The notes: generated by a model not told the origin, from the letters alone. A stretch of 51,173 bases of DNA from Actinomycetota bacterium (GCA_018268575.1 JAFDWF010000026.1:1-51173); one strand, 5' to 3'. Positions 24,415 through 33,007 are shown, counted from the stretch's first letter. Translations and numbers: made by a program.

Positions 24415-25038
24415 TTAGAGCCATGGCCTGCCGGCCGCGAGGGCGAGGAAGCCGAGGGCGACGCCGAGCACGATCGCCCCGGCCAGGGCGCTCGCCCGCA
24501 GCCCGGGCCCGGCGAGGCGCGCCTCGGGTGGTCCGTCCCGACGCCAGTCGGCGCTCACCAGCCGCGGCAGCTCCAGCAGGTGGCCGAGCACGTGCAGCGA
24601 CATGAAGGCGACCCAGGCGATGAAGCTGACCTTGTGGGCGAGGATCAGCGTGCTGCTCGGCGGGCCGGTGAAGAGCAGCGCGACGCCGGTGCCGAACACC
24701 GCGATCGTGGTGAGGACGACGCCGGGGGCAAGCACCCGCAGGAGGATCGGCGGCGGCCCCTTGCGCACGTAGCGCCCGTCGTGGGTGTAGTAGCGGGCGA
24801 AGCGGTAGCCGGTGCTGGCCAGCTTCAGCGCCACCGGCGGGATCAGCAGCAGGCCGATGAACATGTGCGGGCCGAGCCATTTGCCGATCAAGGGGATCGT
24901 CACCCCCTCGGCGGCGAGCAGGACGAGCAGGGCGACGGCGACCGCACCGGTCAGGCGGGCGTTGCCGGCGACCCCGCCGGAGCGGGTGGCGAGGCGGCGT
25001 CCGGCGCCGCCGATCGTGGCCGCATGGGAGTCGAGCAT
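24415..25038 (-). CDS. Cytochrome-b-like four- to five-helix membrane protein
   Basis: A 207-residue membrane protein, first gene of the redox operon. Helices carry histidines suited to haem b: LGPHMFIGLLLIPPVALKLA, then ILAHKVSFIAWVAFMSLHVL with another H in GHLLELP. RYYTHDGRYVRKGPPP is a loop between helices. It resembles cytochrome b561/DUF4405-like proteins. It probably passes electrons with the ferric-reductase-like protein at the operon end. A palindromic operator lies 46 bases upstream of its ATG (25084-25099), downstream of the sensor kinase gene. Confidence 0.7.
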   Translation of the reverse strand: MLDSHAATIGGAGRRLATRSGGVAGNARLTGAVAVALLVLLAAEGVTIPLIGKWLGPHMFIGLLLIPPVALKLASTGYRFARYYTHDGRYVRKGPPPILLRVLAPGVVLTTIAVFGTGVALLFTGPPSSTLILAHKVSFIAWVAFMSLHVLGHLLELPRLVSADWRRDGPPEARLAGPGLRASALAGAIVLGVALGFLALAAGRPWL

Positions 25039-25083
25039 GGCGACGATGCTGGCGCCGCCGCATGGGTCCTCCCTAACGCGCCC

Positions 25084-25099
25084 GTGAGAGAACTCTCAC
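25084..25099. promoter_or_regulatory. Palindromic operator GTGAGAGAACTCTCAC
   Basis: Perfect 7-bp arms around AA (8 bp if the flanking C/G pair is counted), upstream of the redox operon. The same 16-mer, read on the other strand and with one changed base, occurs at 28635-28650 upstream of the COG4705 genes. A likely binding site of the response regulator encoded at 26272-26946. Confidence 0.55.
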
Positions 25100-25144
25100 G
25101 CTCCGGGTGCAGGACTATCGCCATGCCGGGCGACGTTGACGGCG

Positions 25145-26275
25145 CTATCGCGCCGGGCGCAGGCCGGGGAGGTCGAAGCTGACCCGTGCCCCGCCGAGCG
25201 GCGAGTCCTCGGCTCGGATCGCGCCGCCGTGCGCCTCGACGATCGTCCGCGCGATCGCCAGGCCGAGCCCGGCGCCGCCCGCGGCTCGGTCGCGGGCCGC
25301 GTCTGAGCGGTGGAAGCGGTCGAAGACGCGCTCGCGCTCGGCGGGCGCGATGCCCGGCCCGTCGTCGTCGACGGCGATCCGCAGCGAGCCGCCGACCGTC
25401 GCCGAGGAGACCGTCACCGTCCCCTCCGGCCCGGCGTGGCGGCGGGCGTTCTCGATCAGGTTGCGGATCGCCCGCGCGACCATCTCGGGGTCGGCGTCGA
25501 TCCGCCCCCGCGCCAGCGCCCCGACCGCGGCGCCCCCCGGCGCCGCCCGCACGACGTCGCGCAGGTACGGCGCGACGTCCAGTTCGCGCCGCGCCGGCCC
25601 GACCCCCTCGTCGAGCCGGGCCAGCGCCAGCAGCTCCTCGACCAGCCTTTCGACCCGACCCAGCTCGGCCAGGGTCACCGCCTCGACCCGGCGCACGTCC
25701 TCGGCGCCCGGTTCCTCTTCCCGCGCCAGCACTTCGATCTGCCCGCGGATCGTGGTCAGCGGGCTGCGCAGCTCGTGGGAGGCGTCGGAGACGAAGCTGC
25801 GCTGGCGGGCGAAGGCGTCCTCGAGCCGGTCGAGCATGCGGTTGAAGGAGTCGGCAAGCGTGCGCAGCTCGGCCGGGGCGGAGGCGGCGATCTCCACCCG
25901 CGGGCTGAGCGCGCCGGCCTCGACCTCGGTCGCGGTGCCGGCGAAGCGCCGCAGCGGCGCCGCCGTCCGCGCCGCCAGCAGGTAGCCGGCGAGGAGCGCC
26001 GCGACCAGGGCCGCCGCGCCGACGACGATGAACGTCTTCTGCACGTCGGACTGGGCATCCTCGATCGGCGAGTCCTCTTCGGACCCGTGCCCTCCGTCCG
26101 GCGTCGCCCCCGGTTCGCGCGCCTCGCTCGCCTCCTCCTGGTGGATCACGGTCGCCTCGTGCGACATCTGCGCGCGCACGGTGACGAAGACGATGCCGAA
26201 GGCGACGATCACGATCGCGCCGAAGGAGAGCGTCAGCCGGCCGCGCAGGCCGAGCCGCGCCCAGCGCGCCCTCAC
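25145..26275 (-). CDS. Sensor histidine kinase
   Basis: A 376-residue kinase: membrane helix at about 12-33, an outer acidic segment with His residues (residues about 39-78, including SHEATVIHQEE and GGHGSEEDSP), second helix (TFIVVGAAALVAALLAGYLL), HAMP, HisKA with H167 in SHELRSPLTTI, N-box IRNLIENARRHAG, DDDGPGIAP and GGAGLGLAIART. The short His/Glu-rich sensor loop could bind a metal. GTG start in a GTGA overlap with the regulator gene. Its neighbour is the flavin/haem redox operon, which it probably controls. Confidence 0.92.
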   Translation of the reverse strand: MRARWARLGLRGRLTLSFGAIVIVAFGIVFVTVRAQMSHEATVIHQEEASEAREPGATPDGGHGSEEDSPIEDAQSDVQKTFIVVGAAALVAALLAGYLLAARTAAPLRRFAGTATEVEAGALSPRVEIAASAPAELRTLADSFNRMLDRLEDAFARQRSFVSDASHELRSPLTTIRGQIEVLAREEEPGAEDVRRVEAVTLAELGRVERLVEELLALARLDEGVGPARRELDVAPYLRDVVRAAPGGAAVGALARGRIDADPEMVARAIRNLIENARRHAGPEGTVTVSSATVGGSLRIAVDDDGPGIAPAERERVFDRFHRSDAARDRAAGGAGLGLAIARTIVEAHGGAIRAEDSPLGGARVSFDLPGLRPAR

Positions 26276-26946
26276 CCGCGCTCTCGCAGCAGGTAGCCGA
26301 CCGAGCGCACGGTCTCGATCGGCGCCGGCGACCCCGGCCGCGCCAGCTTGCGGCGTAGGTAGCCGACGTAGACCTGGACGATGTTGGTCCCCGGGTCGTG
26401 GTCGTAGCCCCAGACCGCCGAGAGCAGTTCCTCGCGGCTGCAGATCCGACCCTCGTTGCGCATCAGGTGGGCGAGCAGGTCGGCCTCGCGCTCCGGCAGG
26501 CGGGTCGACTCGCCGGCCCGGCGCGCTTCGCGGCCGATCAGATCGAGCCGGATCCCGGCCGCCTCGATCACCCGTTCGGAGTCGACCCCGGCGTCGCGCA
26601 GCCGCGCCCGGATCCGCGCCAGCAGCTCCTCGAAGGCGAACGGCTTGGTCAGGTAGTCGGTGGCGCCGCGGTCGAGGCCCTCGACCCGGTCGGCGACCTC
26701 GGCCTTCGCGGTCAGCATGATCACCGGCAGCGCCGGCCGCGCCTGGCGCACCCGGGCCAGCACCTCGAGCCCGTCGATCCCCGGCAGCATCCGGTCGAGC
26801 ACCACCAGGTCGACCTCGGGATCGAGCGCGGCGCGGGCCCCCGCCTCGCCGTCGCCCTCGACCTCTACGTCGTAGCCCTCGGCGCGGAGGCCGCGGGCGA
26901 TGAAATCGGCGATGCCGGTCTCGTCCTCGACGAGGAGGATCTCCAT
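26272..26946 (-). CDS. OmpR-family response regulator
   Basis: A 224-residue regulator: receiver domain with E7-D8, phosphorylation site D51 (LVVLDRMLPG), T79 in LTAK and K101 in LTKPF; then a winged-helix domain (PEREADLLAHLMRNEGR, NIVQVYVGYLRRKL, VRSVGYLLRERG). It lies between the two copies of the GTGAGA...TCTCAC palindrome (25084 and 28635), making it the best candidate to bind both. No such site is seen directly ahead of its own start. Signal unknown; metal or redox stress is plausible from the target genes. Confidence 0.92.
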   Translation of the reverse strand: MEILLVEDETGIADFIARGLRAEGYDVEVEGDGEAGARAALDPEVDLVVLDRMLPGIDGLEVLARVRQARPALPVIMLTAKAEVADRVEGLDRGATDYLTKPFAFEELLARIRARLRDAGVDSERVIEAAGIRLDLIGREARRAGESTRLPEREADLLAHLMRNEGRICSREELLSAVWGYDHDPGTNIVQVYVGYLRRKLARPGSPAPIETVRSVGYLLRERG

Positions 26947-27188
26947 TGCAGCGATCCTAGGCGCAGCTTGTGAGGAGGTGGGGACGGCCTCGCCGGCGGG
27001 GAGGGTTCGGTCGGGGTGGGGGCAGACGGTCCCGGCCGTCCGCGATGCTGAGCCTCGCCGACCATCGCCGCGAGGACCAGCTCGTAGTGCTTGGTGTGGG
27101 ACATGGGGGCGACGGTACGGTCGCTTCCTTCACGCCGCCTTTGGCGGGGCTAAAAAGTCGCGGAGAGCTCACCGCCGGTGCCCGCTCC
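26947..27188. other. Spacer without a convincing gene
   Basis: About 240 bases between the response regulator start and the small membrane gene. On the minus strand an ATG at 27104 opens MSHTKHYELVLAAMVGEAQ and then turns into Pro-rich nonsense, possibly a gene fragment. A small hairpin (CCGCC-TTT-GGCGG, followed by GGGGCTAAAAAG) lies at about 27134-27156. No other structure is seen. Confidence 0.4.
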
Positions 27189-27392
27189 TCACCGCCGTCG
27201 GCGTCGCAGGCCGCCTTCGATCAGGTACCAGGGGACGATGACCAGCGCGCCGAGCAGGCCGAGGAAGCCGACCACGCCGATCCCGGCGGCGGCGATCAGG
27301 ACGACGATGCCGATCAGGATCCCGAGCGTCGCGTCGAGGAGCAGCGAGCGGCGCCGGGCGGCGGCGGGGGAGACGTTGCGCGGCGGCCTCAC
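27189..27392 (-). CDS. Small two-helix membrane protein
   Basis: A 67-residue protein with a basic start (RPPRNVSPAAARRRSL), two hydrophobic helices (ATLGILIGIVVLIAAAGIGV and FLGLLGALVIVPWYLI) and an Arg-rich end. The GTG at 27392 overlaps the stop of the phosphodiester-glycosidase-like gene as GTGA, which strongly supports it as a real coupled gene. Function unknown. Confidence 0.6.
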   Translation of the reverse strand: MRPPRNVSPAAARRRSLLLDATLGILIGIVVLIAAAGIGVVGFLGLLGALVIVPWYLIEGGLRRRRR

Positions 27393-28588
27393 CAGGGCTG
27401 CCCCGGCTTCAGGTAGACGGCGAAGAAATCGCGTTCGTCGGGCGAGAGATAGCGTTCCGGCGAGCGGAACATTTCCGGCAGCAGGTTGCTCGGTTCGCTC
27501 CCGCCCGGATGGCGGTAGCTGATGAAGCTGGTCCAGTCTTCGTTGATGTCGAGCTCGATCGCCCGCACCGCGCCCGCCCGCTGCAGCACCTTCGCCAGCG
27601 ATTCGACGGTCTGGTAGTTGGCCGCCGCGTACATCAGGTTGCCGTGCGCGTCGATGCCGAGGCCGGACCGCCATACCCGCGTCGCGTTGTTGACCGTTTC
27701 GCCCCATTCGGGCCCGTCGGAGAGGTTCGGGTTGAGCTTGCCTTCGTAGATGATCGGGGGCAGGTTCTGCTTCGCGAACCAGACGTTCGCGGGCACGGTG
27801 TTGCCGTAGTTCCAGCGGACGATGTTGAAGCCGCCGCCGTGGTACCCGACCACGGTGGCGATCCCGTTGACCATCGTTTCCTTGATCTTCCCGCGGTAGA
27901 TCAGGCCCGCGTTCGAGGTTTCGAGCGGGAAGCCGCCGTTGAAGGTGGCGACCAGCCGTTTCCGCATGTTCGGCGGCACTTCGCCCGTGCCGCGGTCTTC
28001 GAGCGGTTCCGGCGGCTCGGCCAGGCCGGGGACGTAGGCGAGTTCGGTCCGTTCCTTGTCCATCCAGGCGACGCCGGCGACGAACTGCGGGTATTCAGGG
28101 TCGCTGCGGAAGGTGGTGAGCAGGACCGGCGGCTTCACTCCGACCTTGGCGCCCGCCTTCTGCCAGACCCCCTCGCCGTGCAGGACGGGATGGATCAGCG
28201 GATTCACGTTGGGCGGCTCGTAGTAGGCCAGCTTTTCTTCGCCTTCTTCGCCTTCTTCTTCGCTCGAGCCGGCGGCACCGTCGCCCACCTGCGGCAGCGA
28301 CGTCAGGGCGGGCCCGCCCTTTTCCGGTTCGTTCAGTTCGTAGTACCAGTTCTCGATCTGGGAGGCGATCGGGTTGCCGCCGTGGCTGCGCAGCCACTCG
28401 ACGCTGGCGACGGTGATGCCGAGATTGCGGCTCCCGGTCACCGCCGGGATCCATGAGAGTGCCGCGACGCCGAGGCAGAAGAGGCAGGCGGCAAGGAGGA
28501 CGCGGCGCACTCGCCGCCACAGCGGGACCCTCTCGACTCGGGGCCGCCGCCGCGACCGGCGAGGCGGCGGGGCGGAGACCGTGGCCAT
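27389..28588 (-). CDS. Phosphodiester-glycosidase (NAGPA/DUF2233)-like envelope protein
   Basis: A 399-residue protein with a basic N-terminus and one signal/anchor helix (VLLAACLFCLGVAALSWIPA). The outer part has VATFNGGFPLETSNAGLIYR and TMVNGIATVVGYHGGG, the NGG-type glycine-rich core of the NAGPA family, and near the end RAGAVRAIELDINEDWTSF, matching the conserved aspartate region. Family members cleave GlcNAc-phosphodiester bonds or act on envelope polymers. An acidic insert (EEEGEEGEEK) lies near residue 115. Glutamate is mostly GAA. A target in cell-wall polymer is inferred. Confidence 0.75.
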   Translation of the reverse strand: MATVSAPPPRRSRRRPRVERVPLWRRVRRVLLAACLFCLGVAALSWIPAVTGSRNLGITVASVEWLRSHGGNPIASQIENWYYELNEPEKGGPALTSLPQVGDGAAGSSEEEGEEGEEKLAYYEPPNVNPLIHPVLHGEGVWQKAGAKVGVKPPVLLTTFRSDPEYPQFVAGVAWMDKERTELAYVPGLAEPPEPLEDRGTGEVPPNMRKRLVATFNGGFPLETSNAGLIYRGKIKETMVNGIATVVGYHGGGFNIVRWNYGNTVPANVWFAKQNLPPIIYEGKLNPNLSDGPEWGETVNNATRVWRSGLGIDAHGNLMYAAANYQTVESLAKVLQRAGAVRAIELDINEDWTSFISYRHPGGSEPSNLLPEMFRSPERYLSPDERDFFAVYLKPGQPW

Positions 28589-28634
28589 CGCCCCCCAGCG
28601 TGGCGCGCCAAGATGAAGCGGAGATTGAAGGGTT

Positions 28635-28650
28635 GTGAGATTTCTCTCAC
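28635..28650. promoter_or_regulatory. Palindromic operator GTGAGATTTCTCTCAC
   Basis: Read on the minus strand it is GTGAGAGAAATCTCAC, differing at one position from the site at 25084-25099. It lies 71 bases ahead of the first COG4705 gene. A further TCTCAC half-site is at 28681-28686. Probably bound by the regulator encoded at 26272-26946. Confidence 0.55.
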
Positions 28651-28720
28651 TTCGCGTGATTTAGAGGGCGTTCATCGACGTCTCACGGCGTTCCAATCGG
28701 GCTCCCGCACAGTGCGCCGC

Positions 28721-29914
28721 ATGACCACGACCCAACGCCGCATGCTCAACAAGGTCCCCGAGATCACCGTCTACTTCTGGGTGATCAAGGTGCTCTGCAC
28801 CACGGTGGGCGAGACCTTCGCCGACAACCTCAACGAAAACCTGGGGCTCGGCCTCACCAACACCTCCTACATCATGGGGGCGGTCCTGATCGCCGTGATC
28901 GTCGCCCAGTTCCGCACCCGCCGCTACGTTCCCGGGATCTACTGGCTGGCGGTGGTGTTGATCAGCGTCGTCGGCACCTTGATCAGCGACAACCTGGTCG
29001 AAAACTACGGCGTGACCCTGGAAACGACGACCACCGCCTTCAGCATCTGCCTGATCGCGACCTTCGCCGCCTGGTACTGGAGCGAGCGCACCCTCTCCGT
29101 CCACACCATCGTCACCACCAGGCGCGAGGCCTTCTACTGGCTGACGATCCTCTTCACCTTCGCCCTCGGCACCTCGGCGGGCGACCTCCTCTCCGAGAAG
29201 CTCGCCCTCGGCTACCTGCCGACGCTGGGGATCTTCGCCGGGGCGATCGCAGTGATCGCCTTCCTCCACTTCGCCCTGCGGATGAACGCGATCCTCTCCT
29301 TCTGGCTCGCCTACATCCTCACCCGCCCGCTCGGCGCCTCGATCGGCGACTACCTGGCCTCACCGAAGGCCGAAGGGGGACTCGGGCTCGGCACCACCGT
29401 CACCTCGATCATCTTCCTCTCGACGATCCTCGCGCTGGTCATCTTCCTGGCGATCTCGAAGCGGGACGTGATCCGCAGCGGGCCGGTCGCCGCTGTCGCC
29501 GAGGCCGGCTCGGCGGTCCTCGTCGTGCTCAACAAGGCGCTCCCGACCGCGACCCTGATCGACGCGGTGCGGCGGCGGGCGGAGCAGGCTCCCGCCCGCT
29601 TCCACCTGCTGGTGCCCAACCCCGACCACGTCGCGCTCGACCGCTCGGCCGAGCCCGGCCCGGCGGCCGCGGCGCTGATCTCCGAGGCCGTCCCGAGGCT
29701 GGAAGCGGCGGCGGGCTCACCGGTCTCGGCCCGGGTGGCGAACAGCCCCAACGCCTACGACGACATCGTCGAAGAGCTCGACCTCGGCGCCTACACCGAG
29801 ATCATCCTCGAGACGCCACCCGCCCACCTCTCGCACTGGCTGCACATCGACCTGCCGCAGCGGGTCTCCCAGCTCGGGCTGCCGACGGAGGCGGTCGCCG
29901 CCGCGCATGCGTGA
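28721..29914 (+). CDS. COG4705 membrane protein with a C-terminal UspA-like domain
   Basis: A 397-residue protein. Residues 1-250 are an eight-helix or so membrane domain with small-residue/acid motifs in four places: CTTVGETFADNL, VGTLISDNLVEN, GTSAGDLLSEK and TRPLGASIGDYLA. Residues about 265-397 are soluble, opening with VLVVLNKALPTATLIDAVRRR and ending with a histidine-containing HLSHWLHIDLP segment, a Rossmann-like fold resembling universal stress proteins. The two neighbours (29907, 33826) have the membrane part only. The start ATG at 28721 precedes the conserved LNKVPEITVYFWV. Function unknown; acids in the helices suggest cation movement. Confidence 0.72.
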   Translation: MTTTQRRMLNKVPEITVYFWVIKVLCTTVGETFADNLNENLGLGLTNTSYIMGAVLIAVIVAQFRTRRYVPGIYWLAVVLISVVGTLISDNLVENYGVTLETTTTAFSICLIATFAAWYWSERTLSVHTIVTTRREAFYWLTILFTFALGTSAGDLLSEKLALGYLPTLGIFAGAIAVIAFLHFALRMNAILSFWLAYILTRPLGASIGDYLASPKAEGGLGLGTTVTSIIFLSTILALVIFLAISKRDVIRSGPVAAVAEAGSAVLVVLNKALPTATLIDAVRRRAEQAPARFHLLVPNPDHVALDRSAEPGPAAAALISEAVPRLEAAAGSPVSARVANSPNAYDDIVEELDLGAYTEIILETPPAHLSHWLHIDLPQRVSQLGLPTEAVAAAHA

Positions 29915-30707
29915 TCTCCCCGCCCGCTTCACTTCCACCCGGAGCACCTACTCGAAGGTGCCCGAAGTCACCGCCTGGTTCTGGGTGGTCAAGGCGCTGA
30001 CCACGGCGATGGGGGAGTCGACCTCCGACTTCCTCGTCCACACGATGGTCCCGGAGATCGCCGTGATCCTCGGCGCGATCGCCTTTGCGGTGGCGATCTA
30101 CATCCAGTTCGCGAGGGACCGCTACGTCCCCTGGTGCTACTGGTTCGCGGTGGCGATGGTGGGGGTGTTCGGGACGATGTGCGCCGACGTCCTGCACGTC
30201 GGCCTCGGCGTCCCCTACATCGCCTCGACGATCTTCTACGCGATCGTCCTCGCCGTCGTCTTCCGCTCCTGGTACCGGGTCGAGGGCACGCTCTCGATCC
30301 ACAGCATCCACACGCCGCGGCGCGAGTGCTTCTACTGGGCGGCGGTCCTCGCCACCTTCGCCCTCGGCACCGCGGCCGGAGATCTGACCGCCTACACCTT
30401 CGGGCTCGGCTACTTCGGCTCGATCCTGCTCTTCGCGGCGATCATCGCGATCCCCGCGCTCGGCTACTTCGAGCTCGGGATGGGCTCGATCCTGTCGTTC
30501 TGGTTCGCCTACGTGGTGACCCGGCCGCTCGGCGCCTCGGTCGCCGACTGGTTGGCGAAACCCGAGGGCGTCGGCCTCGGCACCGGCCTCGTCAGCCTCG
30601 TCTTCGCCGCCGCGATCGTGGCGATCGTCCGACACCTGGCGCTGACCGGGAAGGACACTCCCTACGACCAGATGGCGGGGGATCGTCTGGCGACGGAGGT
30701 GGCCTAG
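29907..30707 (+). CDS. COG4705-type membrane protein (second paralogue)
   Basis: A 266-residue membrane protein, paralogue of the preceding gene without the soluble tail. Matching acidic motifs are LTTAMGESTSDFL, FGTMCADVLHVG, LGTAAGDLTAY and TRPLGASVADWLA. The conserved opening is SKVPEVTAWFWVVKALTT and the middle has YRVEGTLSIHSIHTPRRE. The start overlaps the preceding gene by eight bases, so both are made from one transcript and may form a hetero-oligomer. Transport substrate unknown. Confidence 0.72.
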   Translation: MRDLPARFTSTRSTYSKVPEVTAWFWVVKALTTAMGESTSDFLVHTMVPEIAVILGAIAFAVAIYIQFARDRYVPWCYWFAVAMVGVFGTMCADVLHVGLGVPYIASTIFYAIVLAVVFRSWYRVEGTLSIHSIHTPRRECFYWAAVLATFALGTAAGDLTAYTFGLGYFGSILLFAAIIAIPALGYFELGMGSILSFWFAYVVTRPLGASVADWLAKPEGVGLGTGLVSLVFAAAIVAIVRHLALTGKDTPYDQMAGDRLATEVA

Positions 30708-30721
30708 GAGCTAGAGGCTCG

Positions 30722-30904
30722 TCACTGGTCCATCTGCATCAGCTGCCAGATGCCCCAGAGCACGCAGCCGATCGCACCGATACCGATCATCGTGTTGACC
30801 GCTTCGGCGGTCTCTGGTTCGATCGTCGCCAGGCCGCAGAGGCAGATCAGCACGGCGAGGATTCCCCACGCCCACTTCCACTCAAACGGCTTGAGGTGGT
30901 TCAC
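30722..30904 (-). CDS. Small two-helix membrane protein (hypothetical)
   Basis: A 60-residue frame with two hydrophobic segments (WAWGILAVLICLCGLATI and TMIGIGAIGCVLWGIWQLM) and an acidic loop. Its lower GC than the surroundings and sensible helix layout support it, but there is no ribosome site and its GTG start lies only 43 bases from the divergent transglycosylase start, leaving little room for promoters. Confidence 0.45.
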   Translation of the reverse strand: MNHLKPFEWKWAWGILAVLICLCGLATIEPETAEAVNTMIGIGAIGCVLWGIWQLMQMDQ

Positions 30905-30947
30905 GGTGAAAATGGTACGCCGATCCGAGCAACCTGATGCAGTCGAG

Positions 30948-31706
30948 ATGGCATTCTCAGGCGATTCTCAGTCGGCCCCAATCGCGCGGTTCAGGCGCCG
31001 GCCACGGTGGCGCCGGCGGGTGGTGCTCGGGCTGCTCGCGATCGTCGCCGTCGCCGCGGCCCTCGCCGTCGCCGGGACCGTCTACCTGCTCACCCTGCCG
31101 GGAGTCGGTGACGCCGAGGCGCGGGTCGAAGCGCTGCTCGCCGAGCACGGCGGGCGCGCCTCGGCGCTGCCGCCGCCCGCCCGCCTGGCCGCCGCGGTCG
31201 TCTCGACCGAGGACGAGAAGTGCTAGGCCGACCCGCTCTTCAACGTCGCCGCGGGCGCAGGTCGCGCCGCGCTCGCCACCCTGGGGACGAGCGAAGACCC
31301 CGGCGGCAGCACCATCCCCCAGCAGCTGGCCAAGCGCCTCTACCCACACGGCGGCGGGGTGTGGGGGACGCTCGAAGAGATCGGGCTGGGGGTGAAGCTG
31401 GCGCTCTACTGGTCCCACGAACAGATCCTCGGCATGTACCTGAACTCGGTCTACTACGGCAACGGCTACTGGGGCGACGTCGCCGCCGCGCGCGGCTACT
31501 TCGGCGTCTCGCCGCGGCGGCTGAGCTGGGCCGAGGCGGCGATGCTCGCCGGGCTGCCGCAGGCGCCGAGCGCCTACGACCCGGAGGTCCACCTGAACCT
31601 CGCCCGCGAGCGCCAGCGCCACGTCCTCGACCAGCTGGTCGTCAACGGCCACCTCACCGAAGCCGGCGCCGATCGCGCCTTCAGCGAACCGCTGCCGCTG
31701 CGTTGA
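30948..31706 (+). pseudogene. Monofunctional peptidoglycan transglycosylase (GT51) with an internal amber codon
   Basis: One frame holds a basic N-terminus, an anchor helix (VVLGLLAIVAVAAALAVAG), and GT51 motifs: STEDEK (catalytic Glu), GGSTIPQQLAKRLY, and HEQILGMYLNSVYYGNGYWG with EAAMLAGLPQAPSAY. It is cut in the same frame by TAG at 31224-31226 (codon 93), directly after the catalytic EDEKC. Family members have an aromatic pair where this reads Cys-stop, so two substitutions changed Phe-Tyr to Cys-stop. Unless the amber codon is read through, the product is inactive. ATG 30912 is an alternative start. Confidence 0.8.
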
Positions 31707-31753
31707 CACTTTTGTAACGCGTCGCCGCCACGGCGGGCTAGATTCGCCGGGTC

Positions 31754-33007
31754 TTGTCGCCGCCGGAGGAAGAGCACCCGCCGCCGCGCGCGTCGCCGAC
31801 GACGGTCGCCCGCGAGTGGACGCGGATCGGCGTCACCGGGTTCGGCGGCCCGCCGGCCCACATCGCGCTGCTGCGCAAGCTGGTCGTCGACCGCGAGGGG
31901 TGGATGGACCACCATGCCTTCGAGGACGCCAACGCCGCCTGCTCGCTCTTGCCGGGACCGTCCTCGACCCAGCTGGCGATCTTCTGCGCCTACCGGGTCG
32001 CGGGCTGGCCGGGGGCGATCGTCGGCGGGCTCGGCTTCGTCGTCCCGGCGGTGGCGATGATCTTGGCGCTCTCGCTGGTCTTCCTCGCCGGCTCGCCGCC
32101 CGACTGGATCCGCGGCGCCGGCGCGGGGGCCGGAGCGGCGGTCGCCGCGGTCGCGGTGCGGGCCGGGGGAGACCTCTTGCGGCCGAGCTGGGAGCGCGCC
32201 CGCCGCGAAGGCGGCTCGCGCCTGCGCTGGGCCGCCTACGGCCTCGCGGGCGGGGTCGCGGCGGCGACGATCGGGCCCTGGCTGGTCCTCGTCCTGCTCG
32301 GCTGCGGTGCGCTCGAGCTGCTGATCCGGAGGGCGACGGGGGAGGGGGCGGCGGCGCTCCTCGCGCCCCTGGCGCTGCTTCGCCCCGGCGCGCCGTCGGG
32401 ACTGCCGCGGCCGCTTGCCGTCCTCGCCGGCGGCCTGCGCGACGCCACGTTGCCGGCCGCGATCATCGCGACCGGCAGCGTCGGCGACCTGGTCTGGACG
32501 GCGCTCAAGGTCGGCGGCCTCTCCTTCGGCGGCGGCTTCGTGATCGTGCCGCTGATGCAGGGCGACGCCGTCCACGCCTACCACTGGATGAGCAACTCGG
32601 AATTCCTCAACGCGGTGGCGCTCGGGCAGGTGACGCCGGGGCCGGTGGTGGCGACGGTGGCCGCGGTCGGCTACGGCGCCTACGGGATTGGCGGCGGCCT
32701 GCTGGCGGCGCTGGTCGCCTTCCTGCCCTCGTTCAGCTTCATCCTGCTCGGCGGCGGCCGCTTCGAGCGGCTGCGCGGCAACCCCTTCGCCCGCGCCTTC
32801 CTCGCCGGCGCCGGCCCGGCCGCGATCGGCGCGATCCTCGGCTCCGCGATCCCCCTCGCCGGCGCCCTCTCCTGCGCCTGGCAATACGCCCTCCTCGCCG
32901 CCGCCGCGGTCGCCCTGCTGGCGCTCCACCGCGGCGTCGTCCCGGTGCTGTTGGCCGCGGGCGCGATCGGTGCGATCGTCGCGCTCGCGGGCGGTCCGCT
33001 GCCGTAG
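31754..33007 (+). CDS. chrA: Chromate transporter family protein (ChrA)
   Basis: A 417-residue two-domain CHR transporter. The first half has GVTGFGGPPAHIALLRKLVV and DANAACSLLPGPSSTQLAI; the second repeats the pattern with VGGLSFGGGFVIVPLMQGDA and NAVALGQVTPGPVVATVAAV. Long-form CHR proteins export chromate with proton coupling, although many homologues have unknown substrates. The TTG start at 31754 is the best available; a TAGATT -10-like element lies nine bases ahead. It is followed by the repeat-rich spacer. Confidence 0.88.
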   Translation: MSPPEEEHPPPRASPTTVAREWTRIGVTGFGGPPAHIALLRKLVVDREGWMDHHAFEDANAACSLLPGPSSTQLAIFCAYRVAGWPGAIVGGLGFVVPAVAMILALSLVFLAGSPPDWIRGAGAGAGAAVAAVAVRAGGDLLRPSWERARREGGSRLRWAAYGLAGGVAAATIGPWLVLVLLGCGALELLIRRATGEGAAALLAPLALLRPGAPSGLPRPLAVLAGGLRDATLPAAIIATGSVGDLVWTALKVGGLSFGGGFVIVPLMQGDAVHAYHWMSNSEFLNAVALGQVTPGPVVATVAAVGYGAYGIGGGLLAALVAFLPSFSFILLGGGRFERLRGNPFARAFLAGAGPAAIGAILGSAIPLAGALSCAWQYALLAAAAVALLALHRGVVPVLLAAGAIGAIVALAGGPLP

